Shown here piece by piece: positions 32,428-39,075 of a stretch of 49,206 nucleotides of DNA. The notes beneath the pieces are model-generated. The model saw nothing but the letters and a program-made list of their open reading frames with translations. It had not been told where the DNA came from and did no database searches. Position numbers and translations under genes: made by a program. How positions within the stretch are numbered: position 1 is the first letter of the stretch; the number at the start of each line of letters is the position of its first letter. This stretch comes from a virus: positions 1-49,206 of the IMG/VR virus record IMGVR_UViG_3300032116_000318. The stretch is one strand, 5' to 3'.

Positions 32428-32793
32428 TCAGCGCGGGCCATCCTGTGTTTTCCAGATGATCTTGCCGCTGATTCTGGGGCAGTCGCGTTCAACCGCGTCG
32501 ATCTCTTGTCGGCTCTGCCCGTCATGGATGACGCCGACGATATCGTCGCCAGTGGTATAGGCGATGTAGCCGGATTGCCCGTCGCTGTCGTGCGCCCATT
32601 CATATCGGCGGCGCTCGCCGCCGATATGACGGTCCAATGCGTCGGCGTAGGCGAGCGCGAAATCGTGCGCGCTGTGCGGGTCCATGTCAGGGTAGAGCTG
32701 CCGCGCGTCGTCGAGCGTGAACAGCCCGCCCTCGTAGTCGGCGCTGTCGCCGTAAATGTAGCCGGAATATTGGTCAATCAGGATAATGCGCAT
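32428..32793 (-). CDS. Unknown protein (121 aa)
   Basis: The product starts MRIILIDQYSGYIYGDSADYEGG and contains an acidic, Tyr-rich middle (AHDFALAYADALDRHIGG; DGQSGYIAYTTGDDIVGVI). The first half has the DxxSGYIxGD pattern seen in short phage or plasmid proteins. It lies downstream of the strong terminator at 32842-32892, so it needs its own promoter or read-through. Not recognised. Confidence 0.6.
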   Translation of the reverse strand: MRIILIDQYSGYIYGDSADYEGGLFTLDDARQLYPDMDPHSAHDFALAYADALDRHIGGERRRYEWAHDSDGQSGYIAYTTGDDIVGVIHDGQSRQEIDAVERDCPRISGKIIWKTQDGPR

Positions 32794-32841
32794 AGGATGC
32801 TCGCCTTCTGTTGATGGTGATGATGGTGACGCGGACGCATG

Positions 32842-32892
32842 AAAAAAAAAAAAAAAAAAAGCCTGCGGTCAGCTTTGAAGCCGACCACAGGC
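32842..32892 (-). terminator. Strong intrinsic terminator with 19-T tract
   Basis: On the minus strand the region 32892-32861 folds into a 14-bp stem (GCCTGTGGTCGGCT with AGCTGACCGCAGGC, two G-U pairs) with a short loop, followed at once by 19 T (19 A on the + strand, 32842-32860). It ends the accessory operon transcribed from 37.4 kb. The homopolymer length may be uncertain in sequencing. Confidence 0.9.
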
Positions 32893-32980
32893 CAGTCACG
32901 AGGGGTTGACCCTGGGCAAGGTCGATCCGCGCCGGAATGGCGCGGACGTTGAAACGTGTGCGCGGCGATTGTGGCGCATT

Positions 32981-33064
32981 TCAGACCTGCCAGAGCAATA
33001 GCGCAAAAAGCCCGGTCGCCAGGCAGGCGGCCGTTTTTGAGAGGATTCGGATGACGTGGGTCAT
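32981..33064 (-). CDS. 27-aa membrane peptide
   Basis: ATG 33064 overlaps the previous stop (ATGA). The product is MTHVIRILSKTAACLATG followed by LFALLLWQV, one amphipathic-to-hydrophobic helix. It is the last product of the accessory operon before the terminator. Very short, so confidence rests on coupling and resemblance in style to the other five tiny membrane genes. Confidence 0.5.
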   Translation of the reverse strand: MTHVIRILSKTAACLATGLFALLLWQV

Positions 33065-33498
33065 GCGCTGTAAACCTGTCCGTTGTCGCCGACGTATAGG
33101 TCTATTTCAGGAAACGATGTGCCCCGGCCGCAGAGTGTAGATAGTTTTTCACCTAGATCCGGTGACAGGGCCTCGCGGTCCCAGAATCCGACGCCGTGCC
33201 CGTTTCGCGTAAACCAGAAATCGCGGCCGGCTTGCGTGTCATCATATTCGTCTGTCGCGTAGGCGGCGTCCAGCAATGGCTCGGCCGCGCGCTGGAAGGC
33301 CTCGCAGTCCGCGAGCATTTGCGCGAGCGTTTCAGACGCCAGGTCGGAAAACCCATGGTCGGCGGTGAGCTCCCCAGGCTCACCGCCCGTTGATGAGAAA
33401 AACGCCGCCTCGATGTAACCCTGAACAAAATAGGGCAGTGAGCGGAATCGAGTGTGGTCGATAGGAGAGGGTCCGATGTTGAGTTCAAATTCTGGCAC
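33061..33498 (-). CDS. Unknown protein (145 aa)
   Basis: GTG 33498 follows GGAGG 6 nt upstream. The product begins MPEFELNIGPSPIDHTRF and has FVQGYIEAAFFSS, a helical middle and a C-terminal GHGVGFWDREALSPDLGEKLST with DLYVGDNGQVYSA. The FxGYxEAAxF and GHGxGFWDR patterns recur in phage proteins of unknown role near methyltransferase-like genes. Coupled to the 27-aa peptide downstream. Confidence 0.7.
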   Translation of the reverse strand: MPEFELNIGPSPIDHTRFRSLPYFVQGYIEAAFFSSTGGEPGELTADHGFSDLASETLAQMLADCEAFQRAAEPLLDAAYATDEYDDTQAGRDFWFTRNGHGVGFWDREALSPDLGEKLSTLCGRGTSFPEIDLYVGDNGQVYSA

Positions 33499-33646
33499 GG
33501 TGGGCCTCCTTTACGGGGTTTGCATTGAACATGTCCGGAGTGTCGGGGCAACGATAGAGCTCCTGAAACGTTTCGCCGCGTTCCGCGACACCCTCCCCAT
33601 TGCTGAAGGCGTCGTTGTCGGATTTGACTTGCAGGTAAAACAACAT
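33485..33646 (-). CDS. Unknown small protein (53 aa)
   Basis: ATG 33646 is coupled to the previous stop as TGATG and preceded by GGGGAGG. The product begins MLFYLQVKSDNDAFSNGEG and is acidic with no membrane helix. The end overlaps the next gene start by 14 nt. Too short for the usual gene callers but well supported by coupling. Confidence 0.65.
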   Translation of the reverse strand: MLFYLQVKSDNDAFSNGEGVAERGETFQELYRCPDTPDMFNANPVKEAHRARI

Positions 33647-35370
33647 CACGCCTCCCCTTTCTCGATCACGACAAGCACGGTTGAAACGCCGGTTCCGGAC
33701 GCCCTGAAGGAGCCTTCGGGCAGTTCGTACTTTTCGCCGCCGGACTCTTCAAACCACATGCGGAACGAGCGCGACCGTTCATCGCTGCGAAAGAATGGGC
33801 CGGGCGACATGATGGCGACCAGCCGCCCGCCGGGCTTGAGATGTGCAAACGCAATCCGAACGTGCGCGGCGTCCTGGCCGTTTTCGAACGGCGGATTCAT
33901 CAATACACGGTCAAACGTCGCTTCCGGCTCGCGTTCCGTGAAGTCGCATTGGTCGACCGTGTAGCCCTTCGCCTTCAGGATATCGGCAAGCGCGCCGTGC
34001 CGCTCAAAGGCGGCCAAACGCGCGCCCGGATGCGCCGCCGCGATTTCGTCAAGAATCGCGCCAGCGCCGGCCGACGGCTCAAGAATGAGCATCCCTGGCT
34101 TGACGTCCGCATGCTCCAGCATCGTTGCAACCACGGCGCGCGGCGTCGGGAAAAAACCCGGAATGTTGGCGAATTGCAGCGCGCCGATTTTGGCCCGCAA
34201 TTCGTCCGCCTTTCTGTCGGCGTCGCTTCGCGGCGCGATCAGCGTCCAAAAGGCGCGCGCCGCCGGCGTGTCAAGCGCGGGCTTGTCGGTATCGTGTCCG
34301 GCGTCATAGTAGCCTGCCCTGCTGTGATCGATGAACGATCTGGCAAGGTCATAGGCGACGCGCTTTGAAGTGACGCCGCGCAAATCGCCCGGAAGCGTGC
34401 CGGCGTCAATCGCGTCCGCCATGGCGCGCAATCCGGCCTGAGTCCGCTTGAGCCGTCGCCACTCGATCCGCATTGCGTCCGCCTGTCGCTTGCGCTTTGG
34501 CGTATTCGCGAGCCTGTCGCGTCCGGCGTTGTCGATCTCGGATTGCATGTCGTTCGCCATGTCGCGCAGATTGCCGGCAAGGCGCGCGTTGGCGTCCGGG
34601 GCAGGCGCGGCGGCTGGCGCGTCCGGCGCGTCCGTGTCGGGCTTGTCGCCGCCGTCCGGGCCGTTGCCGCCCGTCATGCCTGCGAAGGCGCGCGCCGCCG
34701 CTTCGCTCTTGAACGCGAACCCGCCTGGCGTTCCTGCCCATGCCTTGCTATACCAGCCGCCGCGCGCCTTCGCTTCGCTCAAGAGCCGGTCATATTCAGC
34801 GCGGTCAACGCGATTGAGTAGGACGACAAGCCAGAAATCAAATCCGTGTTTCGTATGGTGGTGTTTCTCGATCCGCGCCGCGCCGGACGTGAGAGATTGC
34901 GCGGCGTCCGTGGCGTCCGTGGCGCGCGCCTTCGAAGCCTTCGCCACGTCCGGCGCAAGCAACCATTCGCCCTCCGGTATGGAATGCGCCGGCCTGTCGC
35001 CATAGAGCCGGACCTTGCGCACCGTCCAGCCGGTCGAATACCGGCCGGACGCCTTGAGATAGTATCCAGCGCCCATGCTCCATTTTTCGCGATGTTCAGC
35101 ACTGTTTGGAGCGTCTGCGAGGTGTGCCGCGTCCGGAAAATGCCGGACGGCTTGCCGCAATTCCGGAAAAAGGTCGCGACCATGTGGCGAGAACGCGAGA
35201 ATTACGGTTCTGCCTGTTTTCGTGTTGAAATAGTCAGACATGGGGTCGGAGTCGTCGATCTCCATTTGCGCGACAATGACCGCTTTCGCCCATGTCGGAA
35301 TACGGCTCTCAGCGTCCGCCTTGAACGCTTTGGAGCGTTCCGCCGCGTGTTCAATCGTTGACACGTTCAT
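33646..35370 (-). CDS. Two-part protein with C-terminal N6-adenine methyltransferase
   Basis: The product is 574 aa. The N-terminal 240 residues are unrecognised, with an RGGWYSKAWAGTPGGFAFKSEAAARAFAG segment in short form typical of large phage accessory proteins. A Pro/Ala linker and a helical middle follow. The C-terminal 190 residues are a methyltransferase: FFPTPRAVV, LEPSAGAGAILD (motif I), AFERH, then RVLMNPPFENG (catalytic NPPF) and HLKPGGRLV. ATG follows GGAG. Likely anti-restriction or host-interference; third methyltransferase of this phage. Confidence 0.75.
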   Translation of the reverse strand: MNVSTIEHAAERSKAFKADAESRIPTWAKAVIVAQMEIDDSDPMSDYFNTKTGRTVILAFSPHGRDLFPELRQAVRHFPDAAHLADAPNSAEHREKWSMGAGYYLKASGRYSTGWTVRKVRLYGDRPAHSIPEGEWLLAPDVAKASKARATDATDAAQSLTSGAARIEKHHHTKHGFDFWLVVLLNRVDRAEYDRLLSEAKARGGWYSKAWAGTPGGFAFKSEAAARAFAGMTGGNGPDGGDKPDTDAPDAPAAAPAPDANARLAGNLRDMANDMQSEIDNAGRDRLANTPKRKRQADAMRIEWRRLKRTQAGLRAMADAIDAGTLPGDLRGVTSKRVAYDLARSFIDHSRAGYYDAGHDTDKPALDTPAARAFWTLIAPRSDADRKADELRAKIGALQFANIPGFFPTPRAVVATMLEHADVKPGMLILEPSAGAGAILDEIAAAHPGARLAAFERHGALADILKAKGYTVDQCDFTEREPEATFDRVLMNPPFENGQDAAHVRIAFAHLKPGGRLVAIMSPGPFFRSDERSRSFRMWFEESGGEKYELPEGSFRASGTGVSTVLVVIEKGEA

Positions 35371-35373
35371 GTC

Positions 35374-36201
35374 TCAAGCTCCTATGGGTTGCATATCGGG
35401 GCGCGCCGCCGCGATTTCCAAGGCGATGGCGGTTGCGCGATCGTCCAGGATGCGGTCGACCGTCTTTCGCGCCGTATCAACCGCGCCGTTATCGTTGATG
35501 GCTGAAAAGACATAATCGGGCGCGATTCCCCATAGGGAATCGCATTCCTCGATTTCTGTCAGGTTGTCGTCTTCATCGCGTTCATAGATGGCGGCTGCGT
35601 AGCCGACGGCTGATTCCTCGCGTAATTCGCGGAAGGTGGATTCTTCACGCGTCAATTCGGCGCGGGCGAAAAGCCAAGCGTCGCTGCGTGCGTAACCCCG
35701 TTTGCGCGCGTGGCCTAGCCGTTCATGCCATGTGCAGTGGTGGGGTTGATAGTAGAATTGCTGGTCGGAAAGACGTTCGTCATCGGGCGCGTCGCAGCGC
35801 AAGCCGTCAACGCAATCGCGATATCCGCGCGTGTCATTTTCATAGCCTAGGGCGACGTATTCGCCGTAGGAGTCGCCTAGGTCTAGGGGTAGGTCATCCG
35901 GGATTATCTTTACGCCGATGATCAGGCCGCGATATTCCAGCGTGTAGCCGGCCGCGCCGTGGTTTCGCTCACGGCGCGACAGGATTGAGTCGTCACTGTC
36001 GAGATCCTGTTCCAGCCGATTTGCAGCGGCCATGGAGCGCGCGACTTGCCAAGCGGTTTTCGCGCCATGATACGTGCGATATCGGTCGACGGTTTTGCGC
36101 TGGTGGTAATCGAGGCGCAAGCGCTCGATCGCGCGGGCGAATGCGGCGGAAGTGAAGGGCGCGATGAAGCGCGCCCCGCGGCCGATGTGGTGGGTTTTCA
36201 T
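35374..36201 (-). CDS. Unknown protein (275 aa)
   Basis: The product starts MKTHHIGRGARFIAPFTSAAFARAIERL, then a basic helical region and a long acidic C-terminal half (EYVALGYENDTRGYRDCVDGLRC; YERDEDDNLTEIEECDSLWGI). Charge separation and many Tyr/Asp residues recall DNA-mimic or antirestriction-type proteins, but no family was recognised. ATGA overlap upstream; 3-bp gap to the methyltransferase gene. Confidence 0.65.
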   Translation of the reverse strand: MKTHHIGRGARFIAPFTSAAFARAIERLRLDYHQRKTVDRYRTYHGAKTAWQVARSMAAANRLEQDLDSDDSILSRRERNHGAAGYTLEYRGLIIGVKIIPDDLPLDLGDSYGEYVALGYENDTRGYRDCVDGLRCDAPDDERLSDQQFYYQPHHCTWHERLGHARKRGYARSDAWLFARAELTREESTFRELREESAVGYAAAIYERDEDDNLTEIEECDSLWGIAPDYVFSAINDNGAVDTARKTVDRILDDRATAIALEIAAARPDMQPIGA

Positions 36202-36557
36202 GGCGCTTCTCCCGTCGCTTTGGCGATGGCGGCAAGAATAGGCTTGAGCGCAGAAGTCTTGCCGCTTGCAAGGCTGTCTACGGATGTGCCTTCTTCATGA
36301 GCATACTGACATGTTGTCTCGATCCACCACTTTGCGTGCTCAAGCGCCTCAAGCATGTCCGGCGCGGCGGCGACCAAACGAGCGTTGGCTTCTTCGTCGC
36401 CGCTTACATCGTCCGCCAACCAACGGTTGCGGCAATCGGCTAGGACTGTCCAGTCGCCGTATTGGTCGCGCACGGCGACCAATACAGCGCGCGGGTCTTC
36501 GTCGTCGCCGCCGTTAGGTACGGCTGTCCAAGGCCCCGGCGTGTGTTTCGCGCTCAT
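36198..36557 (-). CDS. HTPGPW-type phage protein (119 aa)
   Basis: The product starts MSAKHTPGPWTAV and has NARLVAAAPDMLEALEHAK in the second half, the recognisable pattern of a very common phage accessory protein of unknown role. ATG 36557 overlaps the stop of a 31-aa membrane gene; the open frame upstream is a shadow. Ends by ATGA overlap. Confidence 0.75.
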   Translation of the reverse strand: MSAKHTPGPWTAVPNGGDDEDPRAVLVAVRDQYGDWTVLADCRNRWLADDVSGDEEANARLVAAAPDMLEALEHAKWWIETTCQYAHEEGTSVDSLASGKTSALKPILAAIAKATGEAP

Positions 36558-36649
36558 GCTCCAGCCCTCGCGATAAGGTCGATTGTGACCCAGCCTGCCC
36601 AAAGCAGGCCGATGAGAAAGAAGAGGAAAGCGAAGGGGTTGCCGGTCAT
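36554..36649 (-). CDS. 31-aa membrane peptide
   Basis: The product is MTGNPFAFLFFLIGLLWAGW followed by VTIDLIARAGA, one strong membrane helix. ATGA overlaps at both ends with flanking genes. Function unknown. Confidence 0.6.
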   Translation of the reverse strand: MTGNPFAFLFFLIGLLWAGWVTIDLIARAGA

Positions 36650-36939
36650 GGCGCGAACCCTTTCTCGATTGCCAGATTCCACGCGTCGGCCCATAACGTC
36701 GCCTCAGCCTCAGCCGCAGCGCATCCGGGCGCTTCGCCAAATTCAAGCCCTAGGCTCGCCCCAGCATCGTCCATAATCAGATTAGCATCGCAAAAATCGT
36801 GCGAGGCGCAGCATCCGTCCGCGTATTCTGGCGACGCGTTGCGCTTGTCGATTTCTCGCAGTTGCTCGCCAGAGAGAGTCGCGCGCATCCTCGCGCGGAA
36901 GGCCTCGCAGAGCGCGTCAGCGCTTGGCAGGTTGAGCAT
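36646..36939 (-). CDS. Unknown protein (97 aa)
   Basis: GGAGGAATGACCT precedes ATG 36939. The product is helical at the start (SADALCEAFRARMRATLSGEQLREI) and contains CCASHDFCDAN, a Cys/His/Asp-rich stretch that might bind metal, then an acidic Ala-rich end. Phage proteins with the CCASHDFCDAN pattern are familiar to me without a known role. Confidence 0.65.
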   Translation of the reverse strand: MLNLPSADALCEAFRARMRATLSGEQLREIDKRNASPEYADGCCASHDFCDANLIMDDAGASLGLEFGEAPGCAAAEAEATLWADAWNLAIEKGFAP

Positions 36940-36942
36940 AGG

Positions 36943-37305
36943 TCATTCCTCCGATTCGTTTTCAGGCCAATACCCAAGCAATGCGCCGTCGTCAGGATGT
37001 AGCCCGAAATAGAGATATGGTTGGGCCACCCCTTTTATGCGCGCGGCTACCGTTGTTTTGCTGGTTAATTCGGTCACACGATCCAACATGCCGTTTAATA
37101 GCTCGCTCGCTTGCTCAGACTCATAGATAGTGCCGTCGTTAAAAGTCCATCCGGCCGCGTGTAGCGCGGCGACTGCACGGGCTTCAACGGCGAGGCGGTC
37201 GTAGGGGTTGTGGCGCTCTAGCTCGCGCAACGTGGCGCGCATCAGATCCTCGGTGCGCAATGTTCCGGACGACACGGGACCGGGTTCGGGAAAATAATCG
37301 GTCAT
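36943..37305 (-). CDS. Unknown protein (120 aa)
   Basis: ATG 37305 overlaps the stop of a 25-aa gene (ATGA). The product begins MTDYFPEPGPVSSGTLRTEDL, followed by a helix (MRATLRELERHNPYDRLAVEA) and a C-terminal beta-rich part ending in YWPENESEE. No family recognised. Confidence 0.65.
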   Translation of the reverse strand: MTDYFPEPGPVSSGTLRTEDLMRATLRELERHNPYDRLAVEARAVAALHAAGWTFNDGTIYESEQASELLNGMLDRVTELTSKTTVAARIKGVAQPYLYFGLHPDDGALLGYWPENESEE

Positions 37306-37379
37306 GGTGTCGCCACCCACGCGACCAACCAGAGGCCGCTCACGATTGTTAACGTGATAGCGTCGGCGATATGTTGCAT
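37302..37379 (-). CDS. 25-aa membrane peptide, first gene of the accessory operon
   Basis: GAGGAG lies 8 nt before ATG 37379. The product is MQHIADAITLTIVSGLWLVA followed by WVATP, one membrane helix. The stop overlaps the next start (ATGA). It may act mainly as a leader that sets translation of the operon. Confidence 0.5.
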   Translation of the reverse strand: MQHIADAITLTIVSGLWLVAWVATP

Positions 37380-37389
37380 CTGTGTTGCT

Positions 37390-37498
37390 CCTCGCTGCGT
37401 GTGATATGCACTGATATACACGGTTATTCACAATCTGCAACAAGCAATATCGCAAAGCATATTTTGCGTAGTTGCAGCTATCGTGTTACGCTGCGAGG
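37390..37498. promoter_or_regulatory. Divergent promoter/operator region with nested inverted repeats
   Basis: The 143-bp gap between the accessory operon and the late operon is AT-rich. It holds CGCAAA-N6-TTTGCG at 37451-37468, CTGCAAC (37435-37441) facing GTTGCAG (37471-37477), and an imperfect outer pair around CCTCGCTGC (37390) and GCTGCGAGG (37490). On the minus strand TTGCAG and TATATC (37440-37413) with a 16-bp spacer may be a promoter. This looks like a control point between the two transcription units. Confidence 0.5.
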
Positions 37499-37522
37499 TC
37501 ATCGCTAGGTCAGAGGCTGTTA

Positions 37523-38008
37523 ATGCGCGCAGTTGTTGCAAAAAAGTCACTCACGCCACAAGAGGACCGTCTAGCACAGTTGCTGGCGTCAGGTATGGAG
37601 TTAACGCAAGCGTTAACTTTAATTAGTTATACCCTTGATGAGCATAAGGCCCGAAAACGCATAGCTGAGCCGATATTCATGCGTGCGGTAGAGCGGCATA
37701 TGAGGTATGCGCTACACGCAGAGCTAGCGCCGTTTGCCCTAGCGACTCTGCGCTCGATCGCCGCTGACACGACCGTTTTACCGGCTACCCGGCGCGCGGC
37801 TGCGCGCGATATACTAGACCGCGCGGGTTGGGTTCCGCCCAAGGCGGCAGCGCAAACGCCGCTAGACCAGAGCATCGCGAGCATGACAATTGATGAGCTC
37901 GCGGCGTTGGTAGATCGCACTGAACAGGAGCTCGCTGACCGCGCAACGGTCATTAACGCGACAGATGACGCGTCTAGGGGTGACGATCTATCTGATTTAC
38001 TTGAATAA
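37523..38008 (+). CDS. Small-terminase-like DNA-binding protein
   Basis: The product is 161 aa. It opens with a helix-turn-helix-like stretch (LTPQEDRLAQLLASGMELTQALTLI) and then RIAEPIFMRAVERHMRYALHAELAPFALATLRSI and PATRRAAARDILDRAGWVPP in recognisable short pieces, a pattern found in phage terminase small subunits. The C-terminal end is acidic (DDLSDLLE). It starts the late operon, far from the large subunit gene. The role is inferred from pattern and place; a general DNA-binding protein is possible. Confidence 0.6.
   Translation: MRAVVAKKSLTPQEDRLAQLLASGMELTQALTLISYTLDEHKARKRIAEPIFMRAVERHMRYALHAELAPFALATLRSIAADTTVLPATRRAAARDILDRAGWVPPKAAAQTPLDQSIASMTIDELAALVDRTEQELADRATVINATDDASRGDDLSDLLE
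37599..37618. repeat. Perfect 9-bp inverted repeat inside the small-terminase-like gene
   Basis: AGTTAACGC and GCGTTAACT are separated by AA, within codons for ELTQALTL. Packaging sites of headful phages often lie in the small terminase gene, so this is a pac or autoregulatory site candidate. Confidence 0.45.
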
Positions 38009-38011
38009 TCT

Positions 38012-38028
38012 TTGCCTTGATAAGGCAA
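38012..38028. terminator. Hairpin after the small-terminase-like gene
   Basis: TTGCCTT and AAGGCAA flank GAT just after the stop codon, then GC-rich DNA with further self-complementarity (CGGCCG, CCGGCCG). No T run follows. The 183-bp gap to the next gene has no other coding sign; TTCACC and TACTCT (spacer 17) near its end could be a weak promoter. Confidence 0.35.
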
Positions 38029-38191
38029 CGCGGCCGATCGCCGGCCGGGCCGCCCCCCGGCGCCCACCCCTTTCTCTTGCCCCACAGCGGGGGCCATGCG
38101 TTCACACCAATTTTTCAATTTTCAAAATCGTTCACCAAACGCCAATCATCTGCTACTCTCCCGGCCGCACACCCACCCAGGCCCGCTTCGC

Positions 38192-38980
38192 ATGAGCGCA
38201 CAAATCGCCCGCCTCCTTTTCGACCGTCTGCGCGCACAGGGGGTTCCGCCCCTGGCCGCCGCAGGCCTTCTGGGGAACCTGCGCCTGGAGTCCGGCCTGA
38301 ACACCGGCGCGCGTAATCCGGGCGACGGCCGGGACGGCTCGGACAGCATCGGGCTCGCGCAATGGAACTCGACCCGCGCCGCGGCGCTCAAGGCGCTGGC
38401 GGCGGAGCGTGGCGTTGACTGGCGCGACCCCAGCCTGCAAGCCGATTTCATCGCGCGGGAGCTTCAGACCACCGAAGGCCGCGCCGCCAGGGCGCTTCTG
38501 GCCGCGAAGACGCCTGAGCAGGCAGGCGCGGCGGCGATCGGGTATTTCAGGCCTGCCGGTTTCTCGTGGGATAACCCCGCCGGAGGCCATAACGCTGACA
38601 AGAGGATCGCCGCGGCGCGCGAATACGCGGCGATGTTCGACGGCCAGCCTGCCCCGGCCCGAGCGGCGGGCGTCGCGCTGCCTGCGCTGGCGCTCGATCC
38701 GTCCGGCGGACAGCCGATCGGGGCCGGAGCGCCGCTCGCCGGGCCTTCCGAGCCTCCGCCCGTCGAAGCGCCGCCCGCCGATGCGGGCCTCGCGCAGGCG
38801 CTCGCCTCGCTGGTCGAGGTTTTGGGGCGCTCCGGGCAGCCGCAGGCTTCATGGCGACCCTCTCAGGCGCAAAACCAGCCTCAAAAACCTCGAAAACCCG
38901 ATGTGAAGGTTGCGTTTGCGCCTGAAAGAGGCGTCTCTGCGCCGGCCAGACCCGACATGGCGGCCATTTTTCGCGTCTGA
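38192..38980 (+). CDS. Virion lysozyme-like protein (phage tail lysozyme domain)
   Basis: The product is 262 aa. Residues 1-150 match the phage tail lysozyme (Phage_lysozyme2) pattern: LAAAGLLGNLRLESGLN with catalytic-type Glu33, then DSIGLAQWNSTRAAAL and a GYFRPAGFSWDNP part. The C-terminal 110 residues are Pro/Ala-rich and unstructured. It precedes the tail spike and probably acts at the cell wall during DNA entry, though a second endolysin role cannot be excluded. ATG 38192 chosen for fit to the domain start. Confidence 0.75.
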   Translation: MSAQIARLLFDRLRAQGVPPLAAAGLLGNLRLESGLNTGARNPGDGRDGSDSIGLAQWNSTRAAALKALAAERGVDWRDPSLQADFIARELQTTEGRAARALLAAKTPEQAGAAAIGYFRPAGFSWDNPAGGHNADKRIAAAREYAAMFDGQPAPARAAGVALPALALDPSGGQPIGAGAPLAGPSEPPPVEAPPADAGLAQALASLVEVLGRSGQPQASWRPSQAQNQPQKPRKPDVKVAFAPERGVSAPARPDMAAIFRV

Positions 38981-39075
38981 ACTGTCGAATTTGTTGAAAT
39001 TCGATTGCACGAATGCAAGCAGTCGTGTACTTTTCGCCGTGAGCGGGTTGGGCCGCTTCTGGAAGCGGATTCAGC

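Noticed and set aside
38009-38191. Clear late promoter in the gap before the virion lysozyme gene
   Set aside because: Only weak hexamers (TTCACC, TACTCT) were seen, so I do not list a separate promoter.
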